Below are positions 1 through 10,939 of a stretch of DNA of 64,000 bases, piece after piece. The position numbers and the translations under genes were made by a program. Position 1 is the first letter of the stretch. Every line of letters starts with the position of its first letter. This stretch comes from Limnanthes douglasii subsp. nivea. Its lineage: Eukaryota > Streptophyta > Magnoliopsida > Brassicales > Limnanthaceae. The stretch spans positions 348,451,081 to 348,515,080 of the forward strand of contig JAUPFV010000001.1 in NCBI GenBank assembly GCA_036936605.1, given 5' to 3'. A model generated the notes under the pieces. It saw only the letters and a list, made by a program, of their open reading frames with translations. It was not told where the DNA came from and searched no databases.

Positions 1-593
1 CTCTAATAAATAGATCCCTCATGTTTTTAATTTGTAATAAACAGGTCATTCAAATTTTCAGAAAATGATTTGTTTGTTACATTTTTAAAACGTAAAGAAC
101 GATTTATTACCGAGACAAAGAATAAAGACTGATGTGTTACAAGTTACAAACATGGAGGACCTCTGGTGTTTTTAACCCTACCTATCTTATACAGAAAGAC
201 AATGCATTCGCTTTCTTTAAAATTTTCCAACCAAACAAACACCAAATATCACTCGATTCCACTTTTAAGTTATTATTCTACTCCAACACCCAAGTACATT
301 TCCAATTAAATTTATTATTTAAAAATATTTTAAACAAAATTTTAAAAATTATAACGAGAATAAAATCAAAACTAGCCTAAATAGAATTTTCCATAAGTCA
401 TATTTTTCTTTCCTTCCTAGCTGAGCTGACAAAGCATGTGAAGATAGTATGTGTACTTTAGCCAAAAAGCATACTAGTGATTTTTTTATTATACTTATTT
501 ATTTTCCCTCTCAAATGGTACTCACTAGTCACTAGCTAGTGTACTACACACAGCACTGTCAGTGGGGATCAAAATCTCAAAAACCCTTTATCA
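1..593. other. Upstream region of the Agenet/DUF724 gene
   Basis: AT-rich non-coding sequence. The short open frame at 132-380 has no recognisable composition and I do not treat it as a gene. The last ~60 bases before the ATG at 594 look like a plant 5' leader, AC-rich and CT-poor, with no clear TATA box at the usual distance. A tract of overlapping CACTAG/CTAG words lies at about 520-545. Nothing else is supportable. Confidence 0.5.
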
Positions 594-3500
594 ATGTCCG
601 AGCTTGACAAACCGAAACCCTATGTAGGTCCGAACAACAAACACGTTCTCGTCGAAGTGAAATCCACCAAAGAAGGATCTGAATATATCTGGTACCCAGC
701 AAAGCTCGTCAACTCAACTAATAGAATCGCAGGCAAAGTGCTAGTGGAATACCAAACCCTCCTTTCCGATTGTGGTCTTAAGCAGAGAAAAGAGTATATA
801 CTGCTCTCTCACTTTAGACCGATGCCTCCACAATCCTCTCAAACCATTTTCAACATAAGTGATGTAGTTGATGCTTTTTATTGCGATGGCTGGCATGAAG
901 GGGTTGTCGATGCGGAAATGGCAGGTCAGACTAGGTATGGTGTCCGGCTGAAGAATTCCGAGGCTGAGCTGGTTTGGTTTAAGCCAGATCAGCTAAGGCC
1001 ACACTACGAACGGCTAGATGGAAAATGGGTTAAATCCCCAAATGTGAAGGTACTTCTTATTTATTTCGTTTCTAGGGTTTTGGAATGGTTCTTGTTATCT
1101 GAATCTCTTGTAAAACTGTGGATTTGGGTGTGAGTATTCATGCATGTTCGAACTGAAGGGTGGTGGGTATGATCGTTAGTAAACTAATGTAAGGTTTGGA
1201 ACCTGGGTTTGGATATCATGAGGTTTACTAAGCTATTACTAGCACTTATATACTTGGTTTTCACTCCTATGCTTTCTTTAGATTGACATTTTACTAAATC
1301 ACAAGTGTCTCTAAATATCTTTAGATGATTTGTAGTGTTCATTTTGTCATTGTTCTCTTCTTACTTGTTTTATGCATTTGACATGAAATCTTCCTTTCAG
1401 GTAACTCAAGTTGTTTCAGAACCAGAAAATGAGACGAAGAAAGCCATTCCTAAACTCGAACGCCACGAGAAGACAGCAAAGCGCACATCTTTAGGCGGAG
1501 ATGCAACGCAACCTACCCTAAAGCGATCTAAAAGAATTTTAGAGAAAACATCTAATCTAAATGCGTGCAATCTAAAGGTAATGTTAATAATTGCACTGAT
1601 TATTGGGACTGCCAGAACTTGAACTGAATGCTTAAAGTTAAACTTAAAACACATTGTGCAGAAATCCCTCTTTTGCTGAAACTATAAGCTATTTTCGGTT
1701 GATGTGTGCATGTAGTCCCGCTAGGGTAATTGTGAAATCTTGAAGATTTTCCGTTTTTCTAATTTTTTTGTGATGATGTAAAATCAGGTATCGGCTGCAA
1801 TTGTGAAAATGGCCTTATCTTATCCTTGATTACAAAACAAGAATTTGCATAGTTAGTGTGTATTGTCCCACTCGGGCACTCAAATATCTATATACATAGA
1901 ATAAACTAAATGTTCAATGCTATATAAATGTTTTATGATTTTTCCTTATTCAGTCAAGGAAGACACAAAAATAACTTTTAGGCTACTTTTTCAGGAAGCT
2001 AAGAAGAAGATAACGAAGGATACAGCCGGTTGTTCTCCTGACTTTTCCAAACCTGGGAGTGATTCAAGTATCGATCCAGTAAAACTCGGGCAGGAAATAT
2101 CGTCTGGTATAAATTTTTCCTATCAAAGCTAGTTTGCATTTCATTTTCAGTTCTTGAACTGTACATAAATTATCAGCAATTTATAGGTCAGGAAGAAAAT
2201 ACAACTGGCTGTTCTCTTAAATTTCCTGAGCCTGGGAGTGATTTGAGCATCAACCCAGTAAAACCTGGGAAGGATATATCATCTGGTATGAATTTTCTCT
2301 TTCAGAGCTAGTTTGCATTTCGCTTTAAGTTCTTGAACTGTGCATAAATTATATGCATTTTACAGGACAGGAGAGAAATACAACTGACGTAGATCCAGAA
2401 TCTAATCATCATGAAGAAAAGATAGCTGAAGTAGATCCAGAATGTAATCTTCAGGAAGAAAAGACAGCTGAAGTAGACCCAGAAAGGAATCTTCATGAAG
2501 AAAACACAGTAGAAGTAGATCCAGAAAGTAATCTTCCGGAAGAAAACACAGTTGAAGTAGATCCAGAAAGTAAACTTGAGGAAGAAAATGCAGCTGCAAT
2601 CGCTTTAGAAAGTAATATCGATGTAGATGTGGTGTCTGATGTTAAACATAAGGTTCTTATAACTTTTATTGAAAAAAGAAACTTATAACTGTTATTTACA
2701 TACGTCACAGCACTAGATTATTTGAGTCATGTCTCATTTACCTGTTCTGTGTGCAGAGGGTTGACAATCACGATGGTATTGCTATAAATCTGCAGCAGAC
2801 TGAAGCTGAGATATGCCCTTCTGATCAGAAGACAAAGCAGCTATTTGTGGAAACAATCTCTGTTACTTCTGTGGAAAAAAGAACAATGGACCAAAATGTG
2901 GAAATCGTGGCTGATAAAAAGTGCATCACGTGTGGAGATGGTTAGTTTTTCTTTATAATATGATAGTTTCGCTTGCCTGACAGTAGCTTCGGAAACCAAT
3001 TTTAAATTTTAAATTTTAAATTCAAATGAATTGCATTAGTAGAGATAACGATTATTGTTTAAAGGCTCTAGAATCGCAGCACTATAAGAATCAATTTAAA
3101 TAGCCAAAGCAGTAGTGACTGGACTTAAATGTACCGACACCAAGACTATGTTGGCTTTACTTTCTAATACGATGGATGTGTTTCAGAGAAAATAGATTAT
3201 CACGATTTTACAGAAAGTAAAAAGTATACAGCTTCTTCGGTATGGTTAAAACCTATATTTAATGATTCTCGCATGATAAGCTGGGAAAGATCTAAGTCCT
3301 ATTTTTTTAAACCTAAGGATTGTAACACTCCTATATTGTGCAGGTTCTCAATGTGCCGAAAACACAGCAACAGTAGCCGTGCCTGTAGATTTCTCAACAG
3401 GAGAAAGCCGAACGTTTGAAACTGGATCACCCTGCACTGAATTTAAAACTGGTTAGTCTGACATGGAGAATATATAGAGCAGTGATTATTTAACTGGTAT

Positions 3501-4380
3501 GTCTTTATTTTACATCCATTTCTTTGCTTTATAGGTTTGAATTTGCTGATGGCATCTGCGAAACCAGTGACCGTTGTTGCTACGGAAAAAAGTTTGGTGA
3601 AAGATAACGAAACTGGTAAGACTTGCGTCAGTCGCGAGGATAGTAAGTGATAGTTAATTGAGATAATATAAATATAAAGACTGAGATATTTTTCATTATC
3701 AGATTTCACCAACTCTATCTGAATTTCTGTCTTCTAATTTTCGCTGTCTAGGTGAGTCAGGTGAGAATCAAGACTTGCCTTTCATAAAATCCTCACCGGT
3801 ATGGAAAACCGTTGAATCTTTAAAAATCTTCCGGACGTCACAGACACCGCATTTCCGTCCCTTGGCTGGATATAAAGAGGCATGTCGTGAAGGAACAGCA
3901 ATTGGTCATATGATCACTTTTTCAAACTTAGCCGAAAGTGCGTCGAAACTCAAGATCTCTGACCCAAAAGAAGCGTTCACTGCGATTCTGGATCCTCTTC
4001 CGACGTTGGAAGAGTTTGGATTCAACATTAACCTTATCGAAGATCGCATCAAGACACTACTATCGATCAAAGAAAGACAGGAAGAGCTTTGTAATCAGTT
4101 AGTGGAAGCCGAAGATAGTATCGCTGCACGCACAGCCCTATCAACCCAGCTGCATGCAGAAATCAATGACGATACAGACAAGATAAATGACATCCAAGAG
4201 AAAATTAATGAACTCACGAAAAAAATGAAGGAGCTCGAAGAAAATAGATCTTTAAATATGTCAGTGAACGACTCTTTGACTACCCAAGTTACAGCATTGC
4301 AAGCTCGCAAAAGTACAATCAGAGAAGAGATACTCAATGGTGACGTGTCTTTCGAAAGTTTAGCCGGTGCTAGTTGGTAA
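594..4380 (+). CDS. Agenet-domain / DUF724 protein, multi-exon
   Basis: Plant-specific nuclear-type protein of the DUF724 (DUF) family; precise role unknown. Agenet modules are Tudor-like and DUF724 is a C-terminal helical domain thought to mediate protein contacts. My exon model is 594-1049, 1401-1577, 1995-2106, 2187-2285, 2366-2652, 2757-2940, 3344-3451, 3535-3615 and 3752-4380. All junctions are GT-AG and in frame, giving about 710 aa. Residues ~8-150 hold two Agenet-like repeats (WYPAKLV; DVVDAFYCDGWHEGVV). The middle is acidic and basic low-complexity sequence with 14-aa tandem repeats. The last exon holds the DUF724 domain (FIKSSPVWKTVESLKIF, then a coiled coil). A possible extra exon at 3187-3239 would break the frame of the next one, so I left it out. 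Exons 3 and 4 are tandem duplicates. Family call is firm; exon edges in the middle are less sure. Confidence 0.85.
1995..2365 (+). repeat. Tandem duplication of an exon plus its intron
   Basis: Exon 1995-2106 plus its intron is repeated as exon 2187-2285 plus its intron. Exon parts share SKPGSDSSIDPVK versus PEPGSDLSINPVK. The introns are also alike: both carry AGCTAGTTTGCATTTC and GTTCTTGAACTGT at matching places. Both exons start and end in phase 1, so the duplication keeps the frame. Confidence 0.85.
2389..2610 (+). repeat. 42-bp in-frame coding repeat (14-aa units)
   Basis: The word GTAGATCCAGAA or a close variant recurs every 42 bases at 2389, 2431, 2473, 2515 and 2557, with a decayed sixth copy. 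Each unit encodes EVDPESNLxEENT-like residues. It sits inside the fifth coding exon of the DUF724 gene and makes an acidic, probably disordered linker. Confidence 0.9.
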
Positions 4381-5000
4381 CTAACTGGCTTGATTGATTC
4401 TAAACAACTTTGGTCTTGTAAAGTATCTCCTGAAAGTTTGTTCAGTAGGTGTTAGTTGGTAAGTAACTAGCTTCATTCTAAACAACTTCGGCTTGTGTTT
4501 GTAATGATAAGACTCTAAGACTATGCCTTCTCTGTAATAATTCTAAACAACTTTCTCTAATTCTACTTTAGAAAAGCTATTAAAATTATGATTAGTAAAA
4601 TTGATTTCCTCAATATAGTAATTGTTTTAGAAAAATGGGATAAATATCTTAAATAATTATAAATAGTTTTTTTTTTTATCTTACACAGTTGTTTCTGTAT
4701 CTAAAATAAACTAAGGTTGTTTGTTGTTCTTAAACTTTTTCAACATTTTTACATATTAAAAACTGAATGTAATGTGATTGAAAGTTAATTTTTAAAAAAT
4801 AAAAAACAGTCATTAGACTTATATTTGGGCAAGCAATTGCTGTCTATCTTGGGGTTTCTACCCTACACAATAAAACTCTTTCCATCATTCTAATTCATCA
4901 AATTTATAATGGTTGTTTAACTAAATTAAAATCTTAATAACACTATTTTTATCTTAATTTATTTAAAAATATATATTATTTATATATTTAATCAACCTTA
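4381..5000. other. 3' flank of the DUF724 gene
   Basis: Probable 3' UTR followed by AT-rich spacer. A short stretch after the stop (GTTAGTTGGTAA then CTAACTGGCTTGATT) recurs about 65 bases further on, a small local duplication. No coding frame. Confidence 0.4.
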
Positions 5001-5810
5001 TATCTAGAGCTGTCAATTTTAGACACGACCTGTAAACCCAACACGAACACGACCCGAAATTTTAGGGTTAGAGACCTGATATTTCAGACCCGATGAAATT
5101 AAGACACGACACGAATCCGACTCGAAAAAAAACGGGTCGGGTTCGGGTTGGGTTCGTATCACCCGAAACTGATATGTAAAACCCAAAACTGACCTGTAAA
5201 ACCCGAAAAGATCCGTAAATCCGAAAAGACATGTGAAACCCGAAAAGACACGTAAACCCGAAACAGACCTGTAAAACCCAAAATACATGTACACCTGTAC
5301 AATAAAATACTGAAAACACTTAATAAAACTTTATTAATAAAATAATATTATTTTAAAAATTTGACCTATAAATTAGAACACCAAAAATACTTATAAAAAT
5401 TTATTAATGAAATAATTTTATTTTAAAATTTAAAAGATATAAAATAAATAGTATACTTAAATAAGTATACGAGGGAGGACAAATTATGGTTCACATATTT
5501 GCTATAAAGTTTTGAATTTTATTCTTCTTTCACGTATATTAATAAAGTTTTGAATCTTTCATCTTTTGTGTATATATATTATAATATTAAGAATAAAAAA
5601 TGGAAATGATTTATTATTTAACAGTTTTTTTATCTAATTCGTGTGAGTTTGCTAGATTTATTAATAGATATTGAATGCATTCAATCTTGTTTTGTGGGAT
5701 GAATTGATTTACAATTCTAGTGGTTATTTGTTAAGAAGTGACAACTTAATGGTTATTTGATATTATATGAAATTTATTTAATTTATCTCATGTATTTTTT
5801 TTCATGTTTA

Positions 5811-5837
5811 GGTGATGATGGCAAACCCATCATCACC
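5811..5837. repeat. Perfect 11-bp hairpin
   Basis: GGTGATGATGG at 5811-5821 pairs perfectly with CCATCATCACC at 5827-5837 across the 5-base loop CAAAC. It lies about 110 bases upstream of the broken tRNA-Ala and inside the hAT-like repeat. It could be an internal palindrome of a small element. There is no following T-run that would make it a terminator. Confidence 0.7.
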
Positions 5838-5948
5838 ATATATTTTACGGTAAGATAACTTCACCGGTGATAATAAAGACGGTGTAAATATATGAAGTAA
5901 GTGTATCTTGACTTATATAAATATAGTGGACCAATAAAATTTCAAAAA

Positions 5949-6159
5949 GGGATGTAGCTCAAATGGTAGAGCGCCCGCTTTGATTCCTTGCATCTCCATT
6001 TATTAAGTTTTGCCTTTACCCAAAATTTGTGTCAAACAGGTCGGGTTCGGGTCCAACAGGTTTTTAACAGGTCGGGTTCGGGTCACAGGTTCTAAAATTT
6101 CGGGTTGGTCTAATTAATTTTAAAATTTAATTGACAGGGTTCGATTCCTTGCATCTCCA
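5949..6159 (+). pseudogene. tRNA-Ala gene, broken by deletion and a ~160-bp duplication
   Basis: 5949-5982 reads GGGATGTAGCTCAAATGGTA and on through the D arm into the start of the anticodon stem, with the A box intact. It then jumps straight to the acceptor end ATTCCTTGCATCTCCA, so the anticodon loop, variable loop and part of the T arm are missing. A second 3' part with a full B box (GGGTTCGATTCC) ends at 6159. Bases 5985-6050 and 6145-6210 are near-identical, so a tandem duplication with one break in the T arm explains the layout. It resembles nuclear tRNA-Ala rather than the SINE head. It cannot yield a functional tRNA as it stands. Confidence 0.75.
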
Positions 6160-6567
6160 TTTATTAAGTTTTGCCTTTACCCAAAATTCGTGTCAAACAG
6201 GTCGGGTTCGTGTCAAACGGGTGTTTCGTGTTGGATATAATTTCATGTCAAACAAGTCGGGTTCGGGTCCAACAGGTTTTTAACAGGGCGGGTTCGGGTC
6301 TTTGAACCTGACACGAATTTCGGGTTCGGGTCGGGTTCGTGTCACAGTTTCTAAAATTTCGGATTGGCCTAACTAATTTTAAAATTAAATTGATTTTTAA
6401 ATAAATTATTTTTAAAAGAATATAAAAGATTAAATAATAAAACGTTATATCGCATCCATATTCGGAATAAAATTTTACTTTTACTAATGAATATCGAATT
6501 CGTAATAAACACATAATAGAAAAAACATGAAATATGCAAACAAACAACAATTGCTATTTGCCTTAAA

Positions 6568-6789
6568 GGGGGTAGCCGAGTTGGTTGAGTATGGCATTCT
6601 TATGACCAAAAGGTCATGAGTTCGAGTCCCTCTACATACGCTTTCTCAGCTGAGCCTGTCACCTTCTGTGGTTTACCTTCTGGCGTTGGTTTGCAGGCTA
6701 TCGCGTCAGACTGAGGGTTTACCCTATGCGCACTCATTGCACTTTGAGTAGCGGCTGCAGGTTTCCTCCGAAAAAAAAATTAAAAAAAT
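6568..6789 (+). mobile_element. tRNA-derived SINE, full-length copy
   Basis: It starts GGGGGTAGCCGAGTTGGTTG, which contains a tRNA A box. A B box follows at about 6627 (GGTCATGAGTTCGAGTCC), then a ~130-base body (GAGCCTGTCACC, GGCGTTGGTTTGC, CTCATTGCACT) and an A-rich tail. It appears flanked by imperfect target-site duplications, TTGCTATTTGCC before and TTGTTATTTCGT after. Two more copies of the same family lie at 22567 and 44051. Confidence 0.85.
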
Positions 6790-6811
6790 TTGTTATTTCG
6801 TACCATACTGC

Positions 6812-6911
6812 CGGTATTTTATTTAGTGCTACCTCACCTCACCTGTGCGGCTGTGCCTGCCAAAGTTCCAATTGTTTTAAGTTAAAATTTTAATCGTTAT
6901 ACATGTCGTCC
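6812..6911. repeat. Left copy of the direct repeat flanking the copia element
   Basis: ACCTCAC...CTGCCAAAGTTC...CGTTATACATGTCGTCC recurs at 13904-14034 just beyond the other LTR. The left copy abuts the left LTR edge directly. The right copy carries a small extra duplication of ATTATTTTAAG. Confidence 0.75.
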
Positions 6912-6912
6912 A

Positions 6913-7569
6913 CATAAAAAAATATTTTTTCAGATTTTTTTATCTAATTTATTAAACCACGAAGTTAATTAATCCTATAATTATGCGGAAAAAATACTCA
7001 CATGATGTAGATATTATTTGATCTTCAGATTCCGAACTTGCAACATATGATTTTTAAATCTTTTGCTAGGTTATGATCTTCTAAGATATGGCAACCAAAA
7101 CCCAATGATTGATTCCGAATGAATAACCAATCTGTTTTTCTTAAAGGTCCTTTTTTCTCTCTGTATTTGATACCGTGTCTTTTCTAAAAGTGAAACTCAC
7201 CTTTTTTATTATTATAGAAAACTGAAATGAGAAAACGGTTCTTCCCATTTAACTGTCTCTAACTTCCACACAGTTATTTAATAAAGACCCGTCCTTATTA
7301 AATTGTCACCTTTAGGGACCATAACCCAGTATTATTTTGTTTTAATAACCAAAAAAACTTTACGTTTTGCTTAAGTTGTTTATTTGTGAATCCAATCCTT
7401 CACAGTATTCAGAATTAAACCTGATATCTATACAATTACCTCCATGATACATATTTTATCTACTAATCTGTTCCTTTATGTATGATTACTTTTATTGAAC
7501 TAATATTAACGATAGTCTGATACATCGATAAAACATGTGACGGTCTAACTCAATGGAGAAATTCCAACA
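6913..7569 (-). repeat. 3' LTR of the Ty1-copia element
   Basis: About 650 bases matching 13274-13902 along nearly the whole length (shared words include CTAGGTTATGATCTTCTAAG and CAATTACCTCCATGATACAT). Read on the minus strand it starts TGTTGGAATTTCTCC, the classic plant copia LTR start. Just upstream on that strand is a polypurine-like AAGTGAGAAAT. The two LTRs differ by many substitutions and small indels, so the insertion is old. Confidence 0.85.
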
Positions 7570-7984
7570 ATTTCTCACTTGGATCATCATATGCTACTAT
7601 AAGATGCATCAACTTAATGAATGTTCTTAATTTCTATCGTCACATAAATAACCTTAACAATCCTGTAAATGACCATTAACGATATACGACTAAAGTCATC
7701 ATCAAGGCATTTCAAGCCACAAATAGATGCATTATTAATCACGATATTACAACAATTAACTACATGGATCTATCATGGTGCATAACATAAGAATTATATG
7801 AAATGTAATCTTACATATCTATTATTAACTGGTCCCACTTAATTGAAGGTCTACTTACAGCAGAGTACGAATAATCAAAGATAAGAGCACACTAAAAACT
7901 TATATATAAATATGTTTGCATTAATGACCTTAAGTTCACGATTATCATAATACAGACAAATTTAAATGCTTAATACAAACTCCC

Positions 7985-9227
7985 ACTGAAACTAACAATC
8001 CTTTAAGTACACAACACTAATGTTAATGGCGTGTTCAATAAAAGCTTTAGGAACTAATGCCTTCGTAAGAGCATCTACTAACATCAAGTTTGTCCATATG
8101 TGCTCCACACTGATTTGACCACTTGTACTCTCTCTTTTACAGACAGGAACTTGATATCTACATGTTTAGGCTTAACCGAGCTCATTTACTGTCTGAATAC
8201 TGAACTGCCGAGTTATTGTCACAATATAATCTAAGGGGTCTTTCTATCCCCTTTATGATTCGCAGTCCCGTGACATAATTTTGGAGCCAAAACGCCTGAT
8301 CGGATGCCTCGAAACAAACAACAAATTCCGCAACCATAGTGGAAGATGCAATGAGTGTTTGTTTAACACTTTTCCATCCGAAGTATATGAAACCTTCTGT
8401 ATTTCCTCAACCTCAAGTTTTGTCTTTGGGAATTGCTTAAGGATAAACTTTTCACCTTTTGATATAAGGGTTTTCTTTCCTTTGTTGTTAGCCATCCCGT
8501 AACTTTGTAACATACTTTCAATATACACCTTTTGTGATAAAATCAAAATTCCATGGGACTGATTCCTATGAATTTGAATTCCTAACACAAATGATGCATC
8601 ACCAAGATCTTTCATATCAAATTTGTCCGAACGAAATTTCTTGGTCGTATGTAACGATTCCTTATCTTTTGTGGCCAATAATATGTCATAAACATACAAT
8701 ACTAGAAATATGAATTTACTCCTACTGAACTTTTGATACACACAATCCTCCATAGAATTTATCTCGAAACCAAATAAGACAATAAATTCAAGGAATTTGT
8801 GATACCACCGTCGAGACGCTTGCTTGAGACCATAAATAGATTTCTTTAGTTTGCATATCGTCGAGTTTGGATCATCGGAGACAAATTTTTCAAGTTGCAA
8901 CACATAGATCGCTTCATCAATGTCTCTATTAAGAAAAGCGGTCTTTACATCCATTTGATGGAGCTCAAGGTCGAAGTGTGCAACTAATGCCATGATTGTC
9001 CGAAAAGAATCCTTCGATGAAACTGGAGAGAAGGTTTCTTTAAAGTCAATCCCTTCATGTTGAGTAAAACCCTTAGCTATAAGTCGCGCTTTATAACTTT
9101 CCACATTACCCTTAGAATCACGTTTGGTTTTAAAAATATGTTTACAACCAATCGGCTTCTTTCCTTCAGGTAATGGAACAAGCTCCCATACCGCATTATC
9201 TTGCATTGATTTAAACTCTTCGTTCAT
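7985..9227 (-). pseudogene. Copia reverse transcriptase and RNase H remnant
   Basis: 9227-8253 is an open 324-aa stretch with the copia RT signatures KARLIAKGFTQ, FSPVS, HQMDVKTAFLN and YGLKQASRRWY. The catalytic YVDD box reads YVYD, so one metal-binding aspartate is gone. Downstream frames (to ~7985) show decayed RNase H words, CDNNSAVQYS and DALTKAL, interrupted by stops. It would not be active. Confidence 0.85.
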
Positions 9228-9236
9228 TGCTTTAAT

Positions 9237-10815
9237 CTACAGCTGAGAATCAGAACTTTTCATGGCTTCATAAACACTTAAAGGATCGTTTTCTGTTAAA
9301 CCATAAAATTCTTCATGTTCTTGAAGATACACTATATAGTCTGAAGATATACCGCTCTTTCTTTCTCTAGTAGATCTACGCAAAGGCATAATTTTTTCAT
9401 TTTGCACTTGAAATTCTTGAGGAGGTAGAGTTTGTTCTTCTTGAACAACTTCATATTGCTCCATTGGAACAACTTCATTTTGCTCCATTGGAACAACTTC
9501 ATTTTGTTCAATTTGGACAACATCCATAGGAGTAAGATTAACTTCATCTTGAGTATCAATATGTTCTAATGAATCTAAAGTGATGATTGGCCTTCTAATT
9601 ACCATATCATCATCTGATATTATAGTATCATTGTTAGAACCTTCATGAATCTCTACTGATTCTTCCTCAAAATGAATGTTCGTTACTAAATTCTTCCCCC
9701 AAACTCTATATCCTCAAAGAATTTTGTTGTACTCGTCTCAAATATATTCTTTGTGGAAGAATCATAAAACGTAAAACCCCTACTGTGCTCGGGATATCCG
9801 ATGAAATAACTACTAACCGTTTTGGAATCCAATTTCTTTTCATTCTGCCTATAAGGCTTCGCTTAAGCTGGACATCCCCAAATATGTAAATGTTTTAAAC
9901 TAGCTTTACTCCCAGTCCAAAGTTCATAGGTGTCTTAGTAGTTGTTTTCGTCGGAACTCTATTAAGTATGTATGTAGCACATTTTATTGCTTCTCCCCAG
10001 AGTGATATAGGTAATGTTGAATGACTAATCATACTTCTTACTATATCCTTCAATGTACGGTTTCATCTCTCAGATACTTCATTCATGTTGGGCGAACCCG
10101 GAATCGTATACTAAAGGACTATCCCACACTATTCTAGGAACTTTGCAAACGGTCCATGTCGTTGTTCACCTGAACCATCATATCTCCCGTAGTATTCACC
10201 ACCACAGTATAATCTGATGCACTTAATGTCTTTAACAAGTTGTTTTTCAACCCCGGTCTTAAAGACTTTTAAATTTTCAATGACCTCTAATTTTTAGTGA
10301 ATAAGATATAGATACCCATATCGTGAAAATTCGTCAATGAATGATACAAAATATCGTTGGCCGTTCCATGATGTTGTAGGGAACAGACCGTAGATGTCTG
10401 TATGTATCAAATCCAAGACCCCTTTCGATGTGTATGCATCTAATCGTTTCACTTTGGTCTGTATTTCTTTTATACATTCAACGCAAACGTTAAAGTCTGA
10501 AAAATCCAGTTCCCTTAATAAACCTTCCAAAACAAGCTTTTCAATAATAAATTGTGACCCTAATCGCTTGTGCCAAAGTTTTGCTGAATTTTCCAGTTTA
10601 CAATTTAGTTTTCCAGGTACGTCTACATTCATTATCTTTTTGTGATCCTTTATAGTATCCAATAAATACAAGTTATCATTTTCTATTAACTTTACAGAAC
10701 CAACAATATTACCATGTAAATAAATACGTAAACTTTCATTTCTAAATAGATAAAAATAACTTAATATGTCCAACAACGGAAAATAAATTAGGTTCTTTTC
10801 TAAAAGAAGGTACAT
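9237..10815 (-). pseudogene. Copia integrase region, broken
   Basis: 10815-10294 carries the GAG-pre-integrase and N-terminal zinc region (LWHKRLG; VCVECIKEIQ) followed by the start of the integrase core (DLIHTDIYG; YFVSFIDEFSRYGYLY). The rest of the core and the C-terminal half are readable only across stops and shifts down to ~9620, including the words SGEYYG-like and NMNEVSER. 9605-9237 is the acidic linker before RT. It contains a VVPMEQNE-type short tandem repeat. Confidence 0.8.
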
Positions 10816-10939
10816 ACAATACGTCTTTTAAATACAAAAAATGTCCAATGGTAAGCAACAAACGAAAATAAAAAACAGAATGAACTAAACACGAACTGTC
10901 ATCAGTGGTATATATGGATGTTTCACAATCACTCAGGCT

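Larger units (their letters stand above)
5006..6365. mobile_element. Non-autonomous hAT-like repeat with GGGTCGGGTT subterminal arrays
   Basis: The left part (5006-5300) is rich in GACCCGAAA/AACCCGAAA words. The right part (6020-6360) is rich in the complement, GGTCGGGTTCGGGTC. This inverted arrangement, opening with AGAGCTGTCAATTTTAGACACG, is the usual look of small plant hAT-type elements whose subterminal regions hold many transposase-binding-like words. The apparent ORFs over it (GFTDLFGFYRSV-type) are translations of the repeat. No transposase is present. Exact termini and target-site duplication were not resolved. Confidence 0.5.

Noticed and set aside
3187..3239. Possible additional DUF724-gene exon with good splice sites
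   Set aside because: Including it puts the next exon in a frame with an early stop; skipping it keeps the frame through to the DUF724 domain. It could be an alternative or decayed exon.
5019..5319. Overlapping minus-strand ORFs rich in FGFYRSV/GFTDLFGF repeats
   Set aside because: They are translations of the ACCCGAAA repeat of the hAT-like element, with no domain or start context.
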